Shown piece after piece: positions 40,994-52,900 of a stretch of DNA of 64,000 bases. Where the stretch lies: NCBI GenBank assembly GCA_963971285.1, contig OZ020254.1, positions 13,020,001 to 13,084,000 of the forward strand, read 5' to 3'. The first letter of the stretch is position 1. Each line of letters starts with the position of its first letter. A program made the position numbers and the translations under genes. A model generated the notes under the pieces. The model had not been told where the DNA came from. It saw only the letters and a program-made list of their open reading frames with translations, and did no database searches. The DNA is from Astropecten irregularis. Lineage: Eukaryota > Echinodermata > Asteroidea > Paxillosida > Astropectinidae.

Positions 40994-43900
40994 CTGTTGA
41001 AACAAAAAAAGCATATTCAACTGTCTGATAGACAGCAGTATGTACATCATATCGTCGACGTTTTCACGAACTGACGAATCCGTACACACAGCCACGCAAA
41101 CTATGAACTGAGAAAATCGCGTTTGAAGTTTTAGGTTTTTTTAAATCACCATCTCAGCGACTTTTAAGCTTCAAATCCCAACAATTTTAGCAAGTTTGGA
41201 AAGGACATGAGTTACTTGAGATCTTGAACATACTTTAATATGCAGTTGCTTATTAATTAAGACGCTACTCATTACGGATTCGTCACTGCGCGCGCTCGAT
41301 TTGTCAGTTCATGAAAACGCAAAACCCTGAATTGCACGCGCGCAACACTGATTCGTCTCATACAGCGCATGCGCCCTTCTAACAGGACTGATTTTGTGTT
41401 GCGTGCGTGGCACTCAGGGTTTTCTGTTTCACGAACTGACGAATCGAGCGCGCGCAGTGACGAATCGCAGTGCTCCCATGTGTCAGTCATGGTTTTGCAT
41501 TTTCACAAACTGACGAATCTGTTTCGTAATGAGCAGCGTCTTAATTAATAAGCAACTGCATATTAAAGTACGTTCAAAATCTCAAGTAACTCATGTCCTT
41601 TCCAAACTTGCTAAAATTGTTTGGATTTGAAGCTTAAAATTCGCCAAGATGGTGATTTAAAAAACCTAAAACTTGAAACGCGATTTTCTCAGTTCATAGT
41701 TTGCGTGGCTGTGTGTACAGATTCGCCGGTTCGTGAAAACACAAAGTTCATTTCCAGCACATTCGTCACTTCTTACAATTAGCATAATTAGCAAATTAGA
41801 CGGTTTTTACTAAAACTACTTTCACTAAAACGTAAAGGATGTTAAAGGTACACGCCGGCTTCAAAGTCCAAAAAAATTGAGAGTGCAGAGTATAACACAA
41901 TATTTCTAGAACAATGGATGAAGGTTTTCGTGAAAAAAAAATCAGAAATAAGTCGTTTAATTAGGGTTAATTAACGGAAATCAAAATAAGGTCAAAGGTT
42001 AGCGTATACGCATTTCCAGCCGTATCAAGTGTTAGAAGGATGTGGCACACCAATGGTTTTAGACTGGTGCTCATAGCTGTGACTAAAATGTTGCAGCTGC
42101 AGTATGAGAATTCCAGGAACGCGATACACGTACGTTCAAGCCGTACACGATGGAAAAATCATAGGCAAAACATAAACAATTACTGAATTAGGCGAATCCG
42201 TCTGTCTGTTGAAAACATAAGACTTTTCAGAATTGACGAGTTGACGTAATGTTTGCAAGTTGACGTAATGTTTGCGAGTTAACACAACTTTTGCGAGTTG
42301 ACGCAACAATTGCGAGTTGACATAATGTTTGTGAGTTGACGGCTGGGACACAATGTTGCGAGTTGACGTAATGTTTGCGAGTTGACGTAATGTTTGCGAG
42401 TTGACGTAATGTTTGCAATTTGACGCAACGTTTGCGAGTTGACGCAATGATTGCGAGTTGACGTAATGTTTGTGAGTTGACGGCTGGGACGCAAAGGATT
42501 TTGAGGGCATGATCGATGAAACAGTTTTCGAGGGACCAAAACGATTTCCACATATACACACAATATAATTTTGAGAATCACACAAAAAGGTTTTGATGGC
42601 ATAATATGATTTTCATGTATGACAAGAAATTATCTCGAGGCTTTCGATTCTTGCTCCGCAGCTCCGTCGAAAATCCCCCCCCAAATGCAACGGAGACCGG
42701 GTGAGTGACTCAACGCACGGTCTCGCATCAAAAATGCTACACGTACGGGGTGCGTGGACCGCACTGGCACTACACGGGCCCATGCCTCGGGCTGAATGCG
42801 TCGCAAGACCCCACGGGCTGTGTCTGCAGAGGTGGTAGGGCACCAGCAGTTACTGGTCTTTTATAAATTCTAAATTTGGCATTAAAATGTTGCTTTATCG
42901 CGTTGGAAATTCTTAATTTTAAAGAGGAAATACCAAGGTCGAACAGTTAAGGTTTGGTTAAAAGAAAACCAGCGATTAAACAAAAAGTTATACTAAATTT
43001 TGTATAGTTAAAAAAGCTTTAAAACGACTAGAAGTGAAACTAACACATGATCACGTGGGTTTTCTGAGTCAAAATTTTGACTCAGAAAACCCACGTGACT
43101 TACGGTTTTTCGTATTTATCATGAAAACGGCTCAATTTTACCGTTTATTTGTGTGGAATGTTCTATTTTACTTTTGGAAGACCTTTCCAGTCATGATAAA
43201 GGCATGCATTGGCGCCAAAAAGCGCCCCAAAAAGCGCAACGAGGCCGGCGTGTACCTTTAAGGTATACCGAAATAGCCCAAAAAAGGGAAAATGAAAATT
43301 TGAGTGATTTTCGGCTGATTCGTCAGTTCGTGAAAACGTTGACGATATGGTCTACCATAAGCCAATATAGTTGCTGCAAAACTGAATATAAAGGCATAGC
43401 TTTATTTGGAACCTAGCATACTTGCAGCACTGGTAGACTGGAGCTAGGAAGGTCGTATCATCCGTGACTGGATTGCCAAAACCCTTGCCATTGTCCAGAG
43501 ACATAACGTGGCCAAGTCTCTTGTACTTCCTCAGCATGTCAAAGTGATGCCTGTCATAATTACCTAGAGAGATTGCAACAAAATAAGGAAGGAGATTAAA
43601 AAGAAAATGAGGATTGTATGCTTACATTCTGGTCGGGGTTTAATACCAAATGGTGCCCACTTTTTGAGAAAACAGTGAAAAACAGCCACAGTATTTCTTA
43701 AGTCTTTTCTCTTTTATTTTTGATCTTTTGAAAGATCAAAAAGATTTCTGGTCGTTGTTTTACTCTTTTCTGGATAAATGCACCAACAAAGTGTTTGTAT
43801 CAGCACCATCTTCATACCCTGTAAGCTATACGTAAATCTGTGAACATTTCTGTTTTGGCTTCTTACCAAAGTATGATACTACCTTAAAGACAGAAATGTC

Positions 43901-46900
43901 ATATGCTTAGCAAATATTTGTACTAAGCCGCGTGTGAAAATGGCCCTTGGTTGCCTCAAAGTTGCCTGCAAAGGTTGCCTCGTGTGGCATGGCCCTAATA
44001 CATCAACATTATTATAAGCCAATTGTCTCAGGCTTACGGATTAAGAAGTCAAAGATTCCTTGCTCTACGAGGTCCAGTAAGAATCTCCCTCGACGCCAGA
44101 CAGGATCCTGTAGAAAGAGACATCACCATTAGTAAACTCACTGTGCATGCAATAAGCTACATTGTACTGTATGGCCGGGCAAGGAATTTGGGCTGGATTG
44201 AGAGCCATAAAGTCAAGGAGGAAGAGTTTGAGTCAAGATGAAGGAGTTCAAAAAGAAACTAGACATTTAAGTGTCCATGGACAAACACGGAGCTGTTCCG
44301 ACATATTTAAGCAGCTTTATAAGCTAGCTCTGATGATGGCATGATGACGTCACGGTCAATTTCAAAGCAGCATACATATCTAAAGGATCTAACAAAGCTT
44401 TTGCAAAAAGAATTATTGCCATAGCATTTGTTATTCTCGAGATGGTTACAAAATTTTGCTAATTCAATATTCAAATGACTGTCACGTGACTAATTAATAA
44501 GGAATGTTAACAAACTCAGTCTTTTTAGAAACTTCAGCTTATAAGCTTTCATAAGATACCTCATATAAGCTGATAAGAAGAAGATTAGAAAAGATTAGGA
44601 ATAAACAAACTTACTACACTTAATCTATGGAAGGACGCGGATAAAGAATAATAATAAAAACCAGAACAAAAAGTAAACCTGTTCCAACATCAGAAATATC
44701 GGAAAAAAGAGAGAGGATTTGAGATAACTCATGATATTTGTTAAAGGTAATATCATACTTTGGTTTTTGTCAAAGAAATGCAGATTCGTGAGCAAAACTA
44801 TCAAGGAGGATACAGTAACAATCATCGCTGAAATTCCCAGTCCCATACAGTGCCCACTTTTCTTTTTTTAGAAAACAGTGAAAAGTGCCCACTTTTCTTT
44901 TTTTAGAAAACAGTGAAAAATGCCCACGGTCCTTTTTAAATCTTTTCACCATAATTTTTTATCTTTAAAAGTTCAAAATTGTTTTTGGTGAATTGGTTAT
45001 ACTCTTTTCTGGATAAATACAGCATTTCAGGCAGAAATATTTTCACGGTATTTTCCTACCAACACCATCTTTATACCCTGTAAGTCTTTTCAGTATGCTA
45101 CCATAAGTATGATAATACCTTAATTATCTTATAACATCTGCATAATGGTCATTATTATTTTCTTGAATGTGTCTGATTACGTTTGAAGGTACACTGTTTG
45201 ACAGTTTTGTTTTAAAAATCCCTAAAATCTATCTTGAAAATCTAGTTAATCATCAGGCAAACCTACAACGGTCCAGTTTAAAAAGTTCCCTACGTTAACA
45301 AAACCCTGACACTATGTGCCAATTTGAAATCATTTCTTTGCTATTTGCTGTCGCATTGATGAAACTGGGCGTTCAAACATGGCAGCCCACCTCACACTGA
45401 AAACTTGTGCTGCATAAATTGACAACTTCTGGGGAAAAAAATTGCTGTGGTGGTCAATGTGTGAATGCTATTAAAACCCTGTATTGCCCAATGCAAATTA
45501 TAATTGATATATTGATCAGTGCCAACAGCTGCCAATAATAATTAACCTACGGATAGCAGGATTGTGACAACGCCCTTGAAATCGATTGAAATTTTAAAGG
45601 ACATGTAATTTTCAGCCATGGAACTTGGACTTAACAAAAAAAATGAGGAAATTCAAATCTTTACCTTACTTTGTAGTTGTACAGTGTTTTTCACTTTTCA
45701 ATGGTATACAGTAATTCAAGCACACGGTTTTGAATTGTGCCCTCTTTTGATTAAAACACCAAACTGCGGTGGTGTCAGTATATTATTTTGTACACTGCCT
45801 ATCATCTTTTATTGAAATCTGCGAAGCTGCAAAGCTAATCATGAGCAAAAGACCGGTGGGGAAATCCAGGAGATGTTGTTCATGCCGAATATTCTACTAA
45901 ATCCGTGTTCCTTTCAGGAATAAATCACGTACAACCCCCCAAGCCGGGGTTTTAGTACATTTAGATCGATAAATTACACCACTGCAGTTTCGTGTTTTAA
46001 ACAAAAGATGGCGCCATTCAAAAAATCGTGTGCTCCGATAACTGTATAAGAGTGATGTGGAATAAAAGTTGCACAGCTGAATTTGGCATTCCTTAGCTGA
46101 ATACAAACCTTTAAATAATCCAAACACACATTTCTACCCTTCCACCTGCATAGGCAAAGAAAAACATAAAAAGAGACATTGATGAGGTGACAGAGAAACT
46201 ATCAAAAAGAGTTCACAAATCTGGAAAAGTCTGAGCATTCAAATAGCGCTTCGCACTTGCGCTAAAAATAGCACCGGTTCAGACAAACATTGCAACCATG
46301 CAAACGTGTGTGTGTACCGTGCGCGTCCGTGTTCACTACGTGTGTGAGACATTGTTTGCCTGACATCCGGGGATTTTGTGACGTCATTAGTGGGGAGCGC
46401 TATTGGATCATTTAAAAGAAGAGCATTTCACAGAGGTTCTAGTTCTACTAAGCTATTCAAATCTGACACCCTACATGTACATGTTGGAATAAATTCAAAG
46501 GAAGAGTTAAAAGATTAATGTCATACTTTGGTTTTTGTCGAAGAAATACAGATTCATGGGCAGACATCAAATATCAAGAAAGGTACAGTAACAGTCACCT
46601 GTGAAAATTCCCAGTCCCATACGGTGCCCAATTTTTTAGAAAACAATGAAAAACACCCACGGTATTTTCAAATCTGTTTGCAGGATTTTTGATCTTCCGA
46701 AGATCAAAAATTGTTTTTGGTAAATTGGTCATCTTACTCTTTTCTGGTGTCACCAGACTTTTGAGTCTGGGGGGGCACAAGCAATTGTTGGGGGGGGGGG
46801 CACTACAATAATATATATTATATATTTTTTCACCAACCCAAATCTCAAATGGGGGGGGCACGCGGGGGGCATGAGGTTTTCCAGGGGGCACGTGCCCAGT

Positions 46901-49900
46901 GGTGACGCCACTGGGTTAAGTAATATTTTACAGGTATGTTTCTACCATCACCATCTTTAAAGGGCTTATCACACTATCCAAAATCTCGGAGTCGGAACTG
47001 GATCAAACCCCTGAGATTTGTTTCAACCCTTTTCACACTTGAAAAGTTTCAACCCCGAGCCAACCCGCGGGTAGGAAGGCGGAACCGGATCGAAATAAAC
47101 CCTGTTGGGGACCAGGGATGAAAATCTCAACCCGGTTCCAAAACTGCATTTTTTGCCGTGATATGGCGTGATGCGTGTCATATGAACCGGTTCACAAAGA
47201 ACGTAGTGTGAATGTTGCGTCTCTCCAATCCAGTTCAAAAACTTTCAGGGCTGAACCGGGGTGGATCCGGGTTGGTTTCAACATGGATCGAAACGGTGAT
47301 ATATTGTAGTGTGAAAAGGCCTTATACCCTGTAAGTTATAGGTAAATCTGTGAATATTCCTATTTCGGTATGCTACCAAAGTATGACAGTCAAACTTTAA
47401 AGGTAATATCACACTTTTGTCAAAGAAATACAGATTCATGGGCAAAAATATCAACACAGATACAGTAAAAGTAATATGTGAAAATTTCAGTCCCATAAGG
47501 TGCCCACTTTTTGAGATAACAGTGAAAAACTGCCACAGTATTTCCTAAATCTTTTCTCTTTTATATCTGATCTTTTAAAAGGTCAAAAAGATTTTCGGTC
47601 GTTGTTTGACTAATTTCAGGATAAATACACCATTTCAGGCGGAAAAATGTTAACGGTATGTTTCTACTACCACCATCTTCATACCCTGTAAGTTATACGT
47701 AAATTTGAGAACATTTCTGTTTTGGTTTCTTACTTAAGTATGATACTACCTTTAAAGACAGAAAATAAAAACTAATGATTTGATAGTTACTAATAATCTT
47801 TAGTAACTCACACTAAGGCTTCCTTGATGCCTTGACTCCAGGGATACTCAAGCTCAAAGAGTGGAATACCACCTTCAAAGGAGGGCAGGAATTGGCACAT
47901 GGACATCTCCATGATGTCACCCTTGGCACAAATGGGATGCTCCTTGTTGCAGAACCAAGGCGCGCACTTTCCAATGAAGCACAGGTTCCCATCTGCGGAC
48001 AAGAAGAAAAATAACCCACGGGGACGTAAAAGCAAACGAATATGGCTGAAGGTTCTCCAGCTTGAGGTCAGTAGAATGTACGTGTACTGGACATATATAC
48101 ACGTTTGCTAACTTGCTTGCTATCAAAGTTTATATAGCTGCGCAAGATAGCATAGTCTTTCGAAATCATGCGAAACCAGAGGAAGTATGCAAAGGGGGGC
48201 CATTTTAGTAAGTAAAATTTACTGTTTTCATTTGGTGTTTGATTCTGGCCAAATAAATAATAACAACAGAACTTAATAATGATCCATTTATGTATGCTTC
48301 TTTCACTTGCATGTTCGTGTAGTTCGTCATTATAGCCTTTGAGAAAGATCCTGCTAGGATAGAAACGCATCAGGCCCGGCCTCCTAACTTTAAGCATATT
48401 TTCAGGTCATTTTGGCTGATGAGCAGTTTGCAGCAGTTTATTACTTGTATTGATAATTATCATTATTCAGTGAAAATTTGTCTTACAACACTTGATCTTG
48501 ACTTTTATAACATCGTAAGCTCCGTTACTTACTAAAGTGGTCCCAAACATGCCAAATTATACCTCACTTTTTGGGATGAACAGGCTATCTTGCGCTGAAA
48601 GCGGCGCTATACTTTCTTTGCTCGTTTTGCACCACGGTATTAGATTATGGCATTTCATCGCATGACCAATTCCCAGACATGTAACATAACAGCAGAAGGT
48701 ATTTGACTGAGCACCTAAAAGGTGATGTACCTTGCTACCCTTTCATACGTACATCCAGCACATGTGAATGAACGTTATGTAATTCATTCAAGCATACAAA
48801 AGTTTTGTAGAATTTTGATGGATTCTGAACCATCTACAAAACCACGTACATGAACAAGTTCATAAACTGCAGCAGGATTGCAATTATGATTAGGGCGCCC
48901 CTTTTTATAACTTTGGTTCTCATTTCTTGTTCACCTTGAGGGAGGGTCGCTCAGTCGAAATAAACAAAAGTTTGGTGGAAAAAAAACTTGGCTGAATACA
49001 CAAAATCCTAAAGAAAATGATGTTCATTGTATTCACTGTAATCGCATTAGAATATTTTTGTATTATTTCAGTGATAAAAAGTATAAGAATTGGAGGTCTA
49101 TTGGCAAAAAAAAATTAAAAATCCCAGAATTATTGGAGACAAATTTTGTCTCCAGAAATTCTGGAAATTTTTTGTTTTCATATCTTTTTTTATACGCACG
49201 GGTTTACACCTTGGCGACCATCTTAGATTTCCATCGCAACTTCAAAATGAGACACTTCCACACATATAATCTGCAACCCTGAGATTTGTACGACTTTCCA
49301 TTCCGAATTGATTTCGTGTACAAATGGGCTGTCTTTGTGGTAATTTCCCCACGTTAAAGTTTGTGTGGAATTCTCGGTGGAGCAGATGGGCGCTAGTTTT
49401 AATTATGAATCATCAAGCCACGAATTACAAGCTTGCAGCTGCTAATTTCCATAACCTTGCACAAGTTCCATTACCGCTCAAGGTTTATTGCCTCAAAATC
49501 CAGTGCAGCTAAAGGCCTATGCAACAGTTATATATATGCTAAAAGCTGCATTTACAGCTGTTTTACACCAAACATTCATCAAACAAAATAACATTTATTT
49601 TATTTTTAAAATTTCTCACACTTTCCCAGGTAGACAATTTGTGGTAATGTTCAAAATACCGTCAGGTACCAGTTAAAGGGTTCCTGCAACGCTTTTTTCA
49701 GTCAGGTTATTTTATTGCCTTATACAGAGGATATACTGACAGATAATGAATGGCAAGTCTTATTTTGGTTTCAAACTAGCATTTGGTTTTCATTTCAATG
49801 GCTTTGCAAAATGGGGGATTTTCATGCATGCTCATGTGGGGAACCAACAGCAAAAGTATAATGAAAAAACTTGCCCCACAGAAATGGTTTGGCAAAAACA

Positions 49901-52900
49901 TTATTACACCACCAGTTGATGTATGGTTCACACCAACGGCGCTTTGATGGCGCTTTGATGGCGCTTTAAAGCGGCGTGCAAAGCGGCATCAAAGCGTGAC
50001 AAAGCTTGGTTAACGCAATAGATCGTGGGAAAGCTTGGAGTAAAGCGGGACATTCGGCAAGAGCGCCAACATTTTTTAAACTGTTTAAAAATTTGGGGCG
50101 CTCTGTCACGAATTGATTAAAGCGCCGAGGGCGTATCAAAGCTTAACAAAGCGTAACAAAACTCAGCAAAGCTTGACTCAAAGCGTACGAAAGCTTAACA
50201 GAGCTTGGTTCAAAGCGGGGACCCCAGTCTTTATGTTCTGTCACCACTTGACACGCTTCGTTAACATGTCTCAAGATTTGCTCTGGTACATCTGGAACTT
50301 CTGGATCTTGTTGTTCTGCCATCGTGTTCTGGAGTCAAAGATTCAATGATTGTGTGGATATGCTGCAACTTTATATAGGCTCTGGATCAAAAACGGCATG
50401 AAATCGGTGATCTCGACATTTTCCGAGCGTAACAATGCACAACAGAGCTTGATAATCGTATCAGAGCCTGATTTAAAGCGTCATAATCGCATCAAAGCGA
50501 AATAAAGCGTAATAAAGTTTATCAAAGCGTATCAAAGCGGGATCAAAGCATGAGGAATCGTAACAAGTCGGGAAATAATTCGTCCCAAAGCAGCAACCAG
50601 TTCGTATCAGAGCGTAACATTACTTAGGAGATCGTGATATTTTTGGAAAAGTAAACAAAAATGACGGCGCTTTGCTTGCCGATTTAAAGCGCGGCATGCG
50701 CCGTTGGTGTGAACTAGGCATGAGTGAAAGGAACATATTCGGCACAATAAAACCCATTGAGGATAAAAAGGTCTGTCAGAAAACCTATTAAACAACTCCA
50801 ACTTTCTGTGCACAAATCAATTGGGTTAGATTTGTTTGGTTACGGTTAGTGTACTTCACGGAAGAGTTTTCTTTTTGGTAACGGTAAGCAAAGAATTTCT
50901 GCAGAATGCATACGACAGTGCGTTAGCAAAAATAGTCAAGGTTACCCTAGAAATTCTTCGCTGACCAAAAGTCTTGCTTACAGATTCCATGAAATAGATT
51001 TCACGCATAGCAGTGCCCGTTACCACAAAAAAAAGGCCATAACGGATTCCATGAAATTGGGCCCCGGTTAGGTTTGGGTGGAAAAGAAATATTGGCTGCT
51101 TTCACCTTTCCTGAAGAAGGTGTCAAGTAAATCCTGGTCATTAGATTTGGCCACAACCTCCCGTGTCAGGTTGATGAGTCTACCCGTACATGGAGGCACT
51201 CTCCGAAAACCTAACACCCTGGATAAACAGGAAGGAAGCAAAAGGAAAGAAACACCGTGAAATTTCAAATCTTTGGAATTGGAAAAAGTTGGTTTCAATC
51301 CTAGCTGGATCTTTATCGAAGGGTATTCAAAAGTGTTTAAAGGTACAGTGTAGTATTATACTTTGGTAAGTCACCACCAAAACAGACATGTTCACAGATC
51401 AGATTCACATATAACTTACAGGGTATGAAGATGGTGGTGGTGGTGGAAGAAACATACCGTTAAAATTTTTCCGCCTGAAATGGTGTATTTATCCAGAAAT
51501 TAGTAAAACAACGACCGAAAATCTTTTTGATCTTTTAAAAGATCAAAAATAAAAGAAAAACGACTTAAGAAATACTGTGGCTGTTTTTCACTGTTTTCTC
51601 AAAAAGTGGGCAACGTATGGGACTGAAATTTTCACAGATGACTGTTGCTGTTTCTGTCTTGGTATTTTTGCCCATAAATCTGTATTTCTCTGATAAAAAC
51701 CAAAGTATGACATAACCTTTAAAAGTGGCCAAAGTGGATGTCAGAACGCATGTGTATAAAGTGTATAAGAATTTTGGAAGAAGAAGAGGAAGATGAAGAA
51801 TAAAAAAAAAAACCCAAAACAGAACAGAAACAAAGGCTTTTCCACTTGCTCGGAAAAGCCCCCCCCCCCCCTCCCCAACCCCATAAAAAACAACAAAAAT
51901 GATTCCTGATGCCAAGGATAGCAGCCAGGTTGGCGGCAGACCAGATGGACAGACAAATTAGAATAAACTGATTAAACTGCCCAATTATTCACTTTTTCAT
52001 TTTCAATTAAATTAAAGTCCATAAGCTATTAAGGTAAGGAAGCATCTGGCATCAAATTTGTAATCAAGATCAGTTACAAAAAAAAAGGCAGTGACTGACC
52101 ATGGAGGTAGAAATAGTGTCCACTATACCTCCATGGACGGACTACATGTACATGCTAAACCTGTACATGTGCACATGTAGTGTGTACGTACATTTACAAA
52201 TTTTTGCAGACCTGTCAGTCTACAGTATCCCATTTGAAATTTTAATTGATTTATATTTTACCAGGATATCTCCTATGATGTTATTTCCATAAAATGCAGC
52301 AGAATGTGACATGTGCTTAATGATGATGATAAAAATAATTTGGGAGGCTAATCATCCTTACTCGCAGCTGGGGTGCTGAATTGCGAAGGATGCGGCTACA
52401 ACGTGATCAAGTTGCCGGCATTCATGGGCGCCCTTGGCTGCCAGCCACATCAACCCATTTATAATGATAACTGAGCACAGCCTGAGATCAAAAGTGTTTG
52501 ATTTTTGTGGAGGGAGGAAAACCGGAGAACCCAGAGAAAACCCTCGTAGCATAGGAGAGAACCAATGCACATATGACCCAAGCAGGGATCGAACCCAGGC
52601 CACATTGGTGAGAGGCCAGTGCTTAATACATACTTGCCACCTATCTCAATTTTGACAACAGATTAAAACCATAACCCTGATGACTATGGTAACTGACCCA
52701 AGCCTATTTTTGGTGTCAGAAGATTTCAAATTTTTCAGGAAACGATCCTTTTGTCATTTTTGTAGGCCATGCAGATGGTCATCACCTCTAAGTTGCCTTT
52801 AACATGGCAAAACAACATTCAAATTTAATTTATCTGGTTTTGTTGCCAGATACTACGAGGATTTTGAAGAACTATTTGTGCATGGCTCACTTCCAAGATG

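Larger units (their letters stand above)
41846..43257. mobile_element. TTAA-flanked 1.4-kb element (family H)
   Basis: TTAA at 41842 and 43258 flanks AGGTACACGCCGGCTTC and its inverse GAGGCCGGCGTGTACCT. The AGGTA terminus matches families A and B. It holds a 19-bp tandem array, a GC-rich block (42650-42840) and a 48-bp palindrome; no long ORF. Confidence 0.7.
41048..43348. mobile_element. 2.3-kb inverted-repeat element in FAM20 last intron
   Basis: The left end (CATATCGTCGACGTTTTCAC, then GAACTGACGAATC) and right end (GATTCGTCAGTTCGTGAAAA, then CGTTGACGATATG) are inverted with one mismatch. The TTCACGAACTGACGAAT motif recurs several times inside in both orientations. A TTAA-flanked 1.4-kb element is nested in it. 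The ends could instead be two members of the repeated motif. Confidence 0.55.
46512..47400. mobile_element. Family A MITE split by two nested elements
   Basis: The pieces 46512-46743, 46918-46957 and 47323-47400 align in order to one family A element (ends CATACTTTGG and CCAAAGTATGACAGTCAAACTTTAA). The interruptions are separate elements. Confidence 0.75.

Noticed and set aside
42136..42602. Three overlapping minus-strand ORFs with NSQTLRQLA repeats
   Set aside because: A 19-bp tandem array read in successive frames, so all three frames give the same peptide; not coding.
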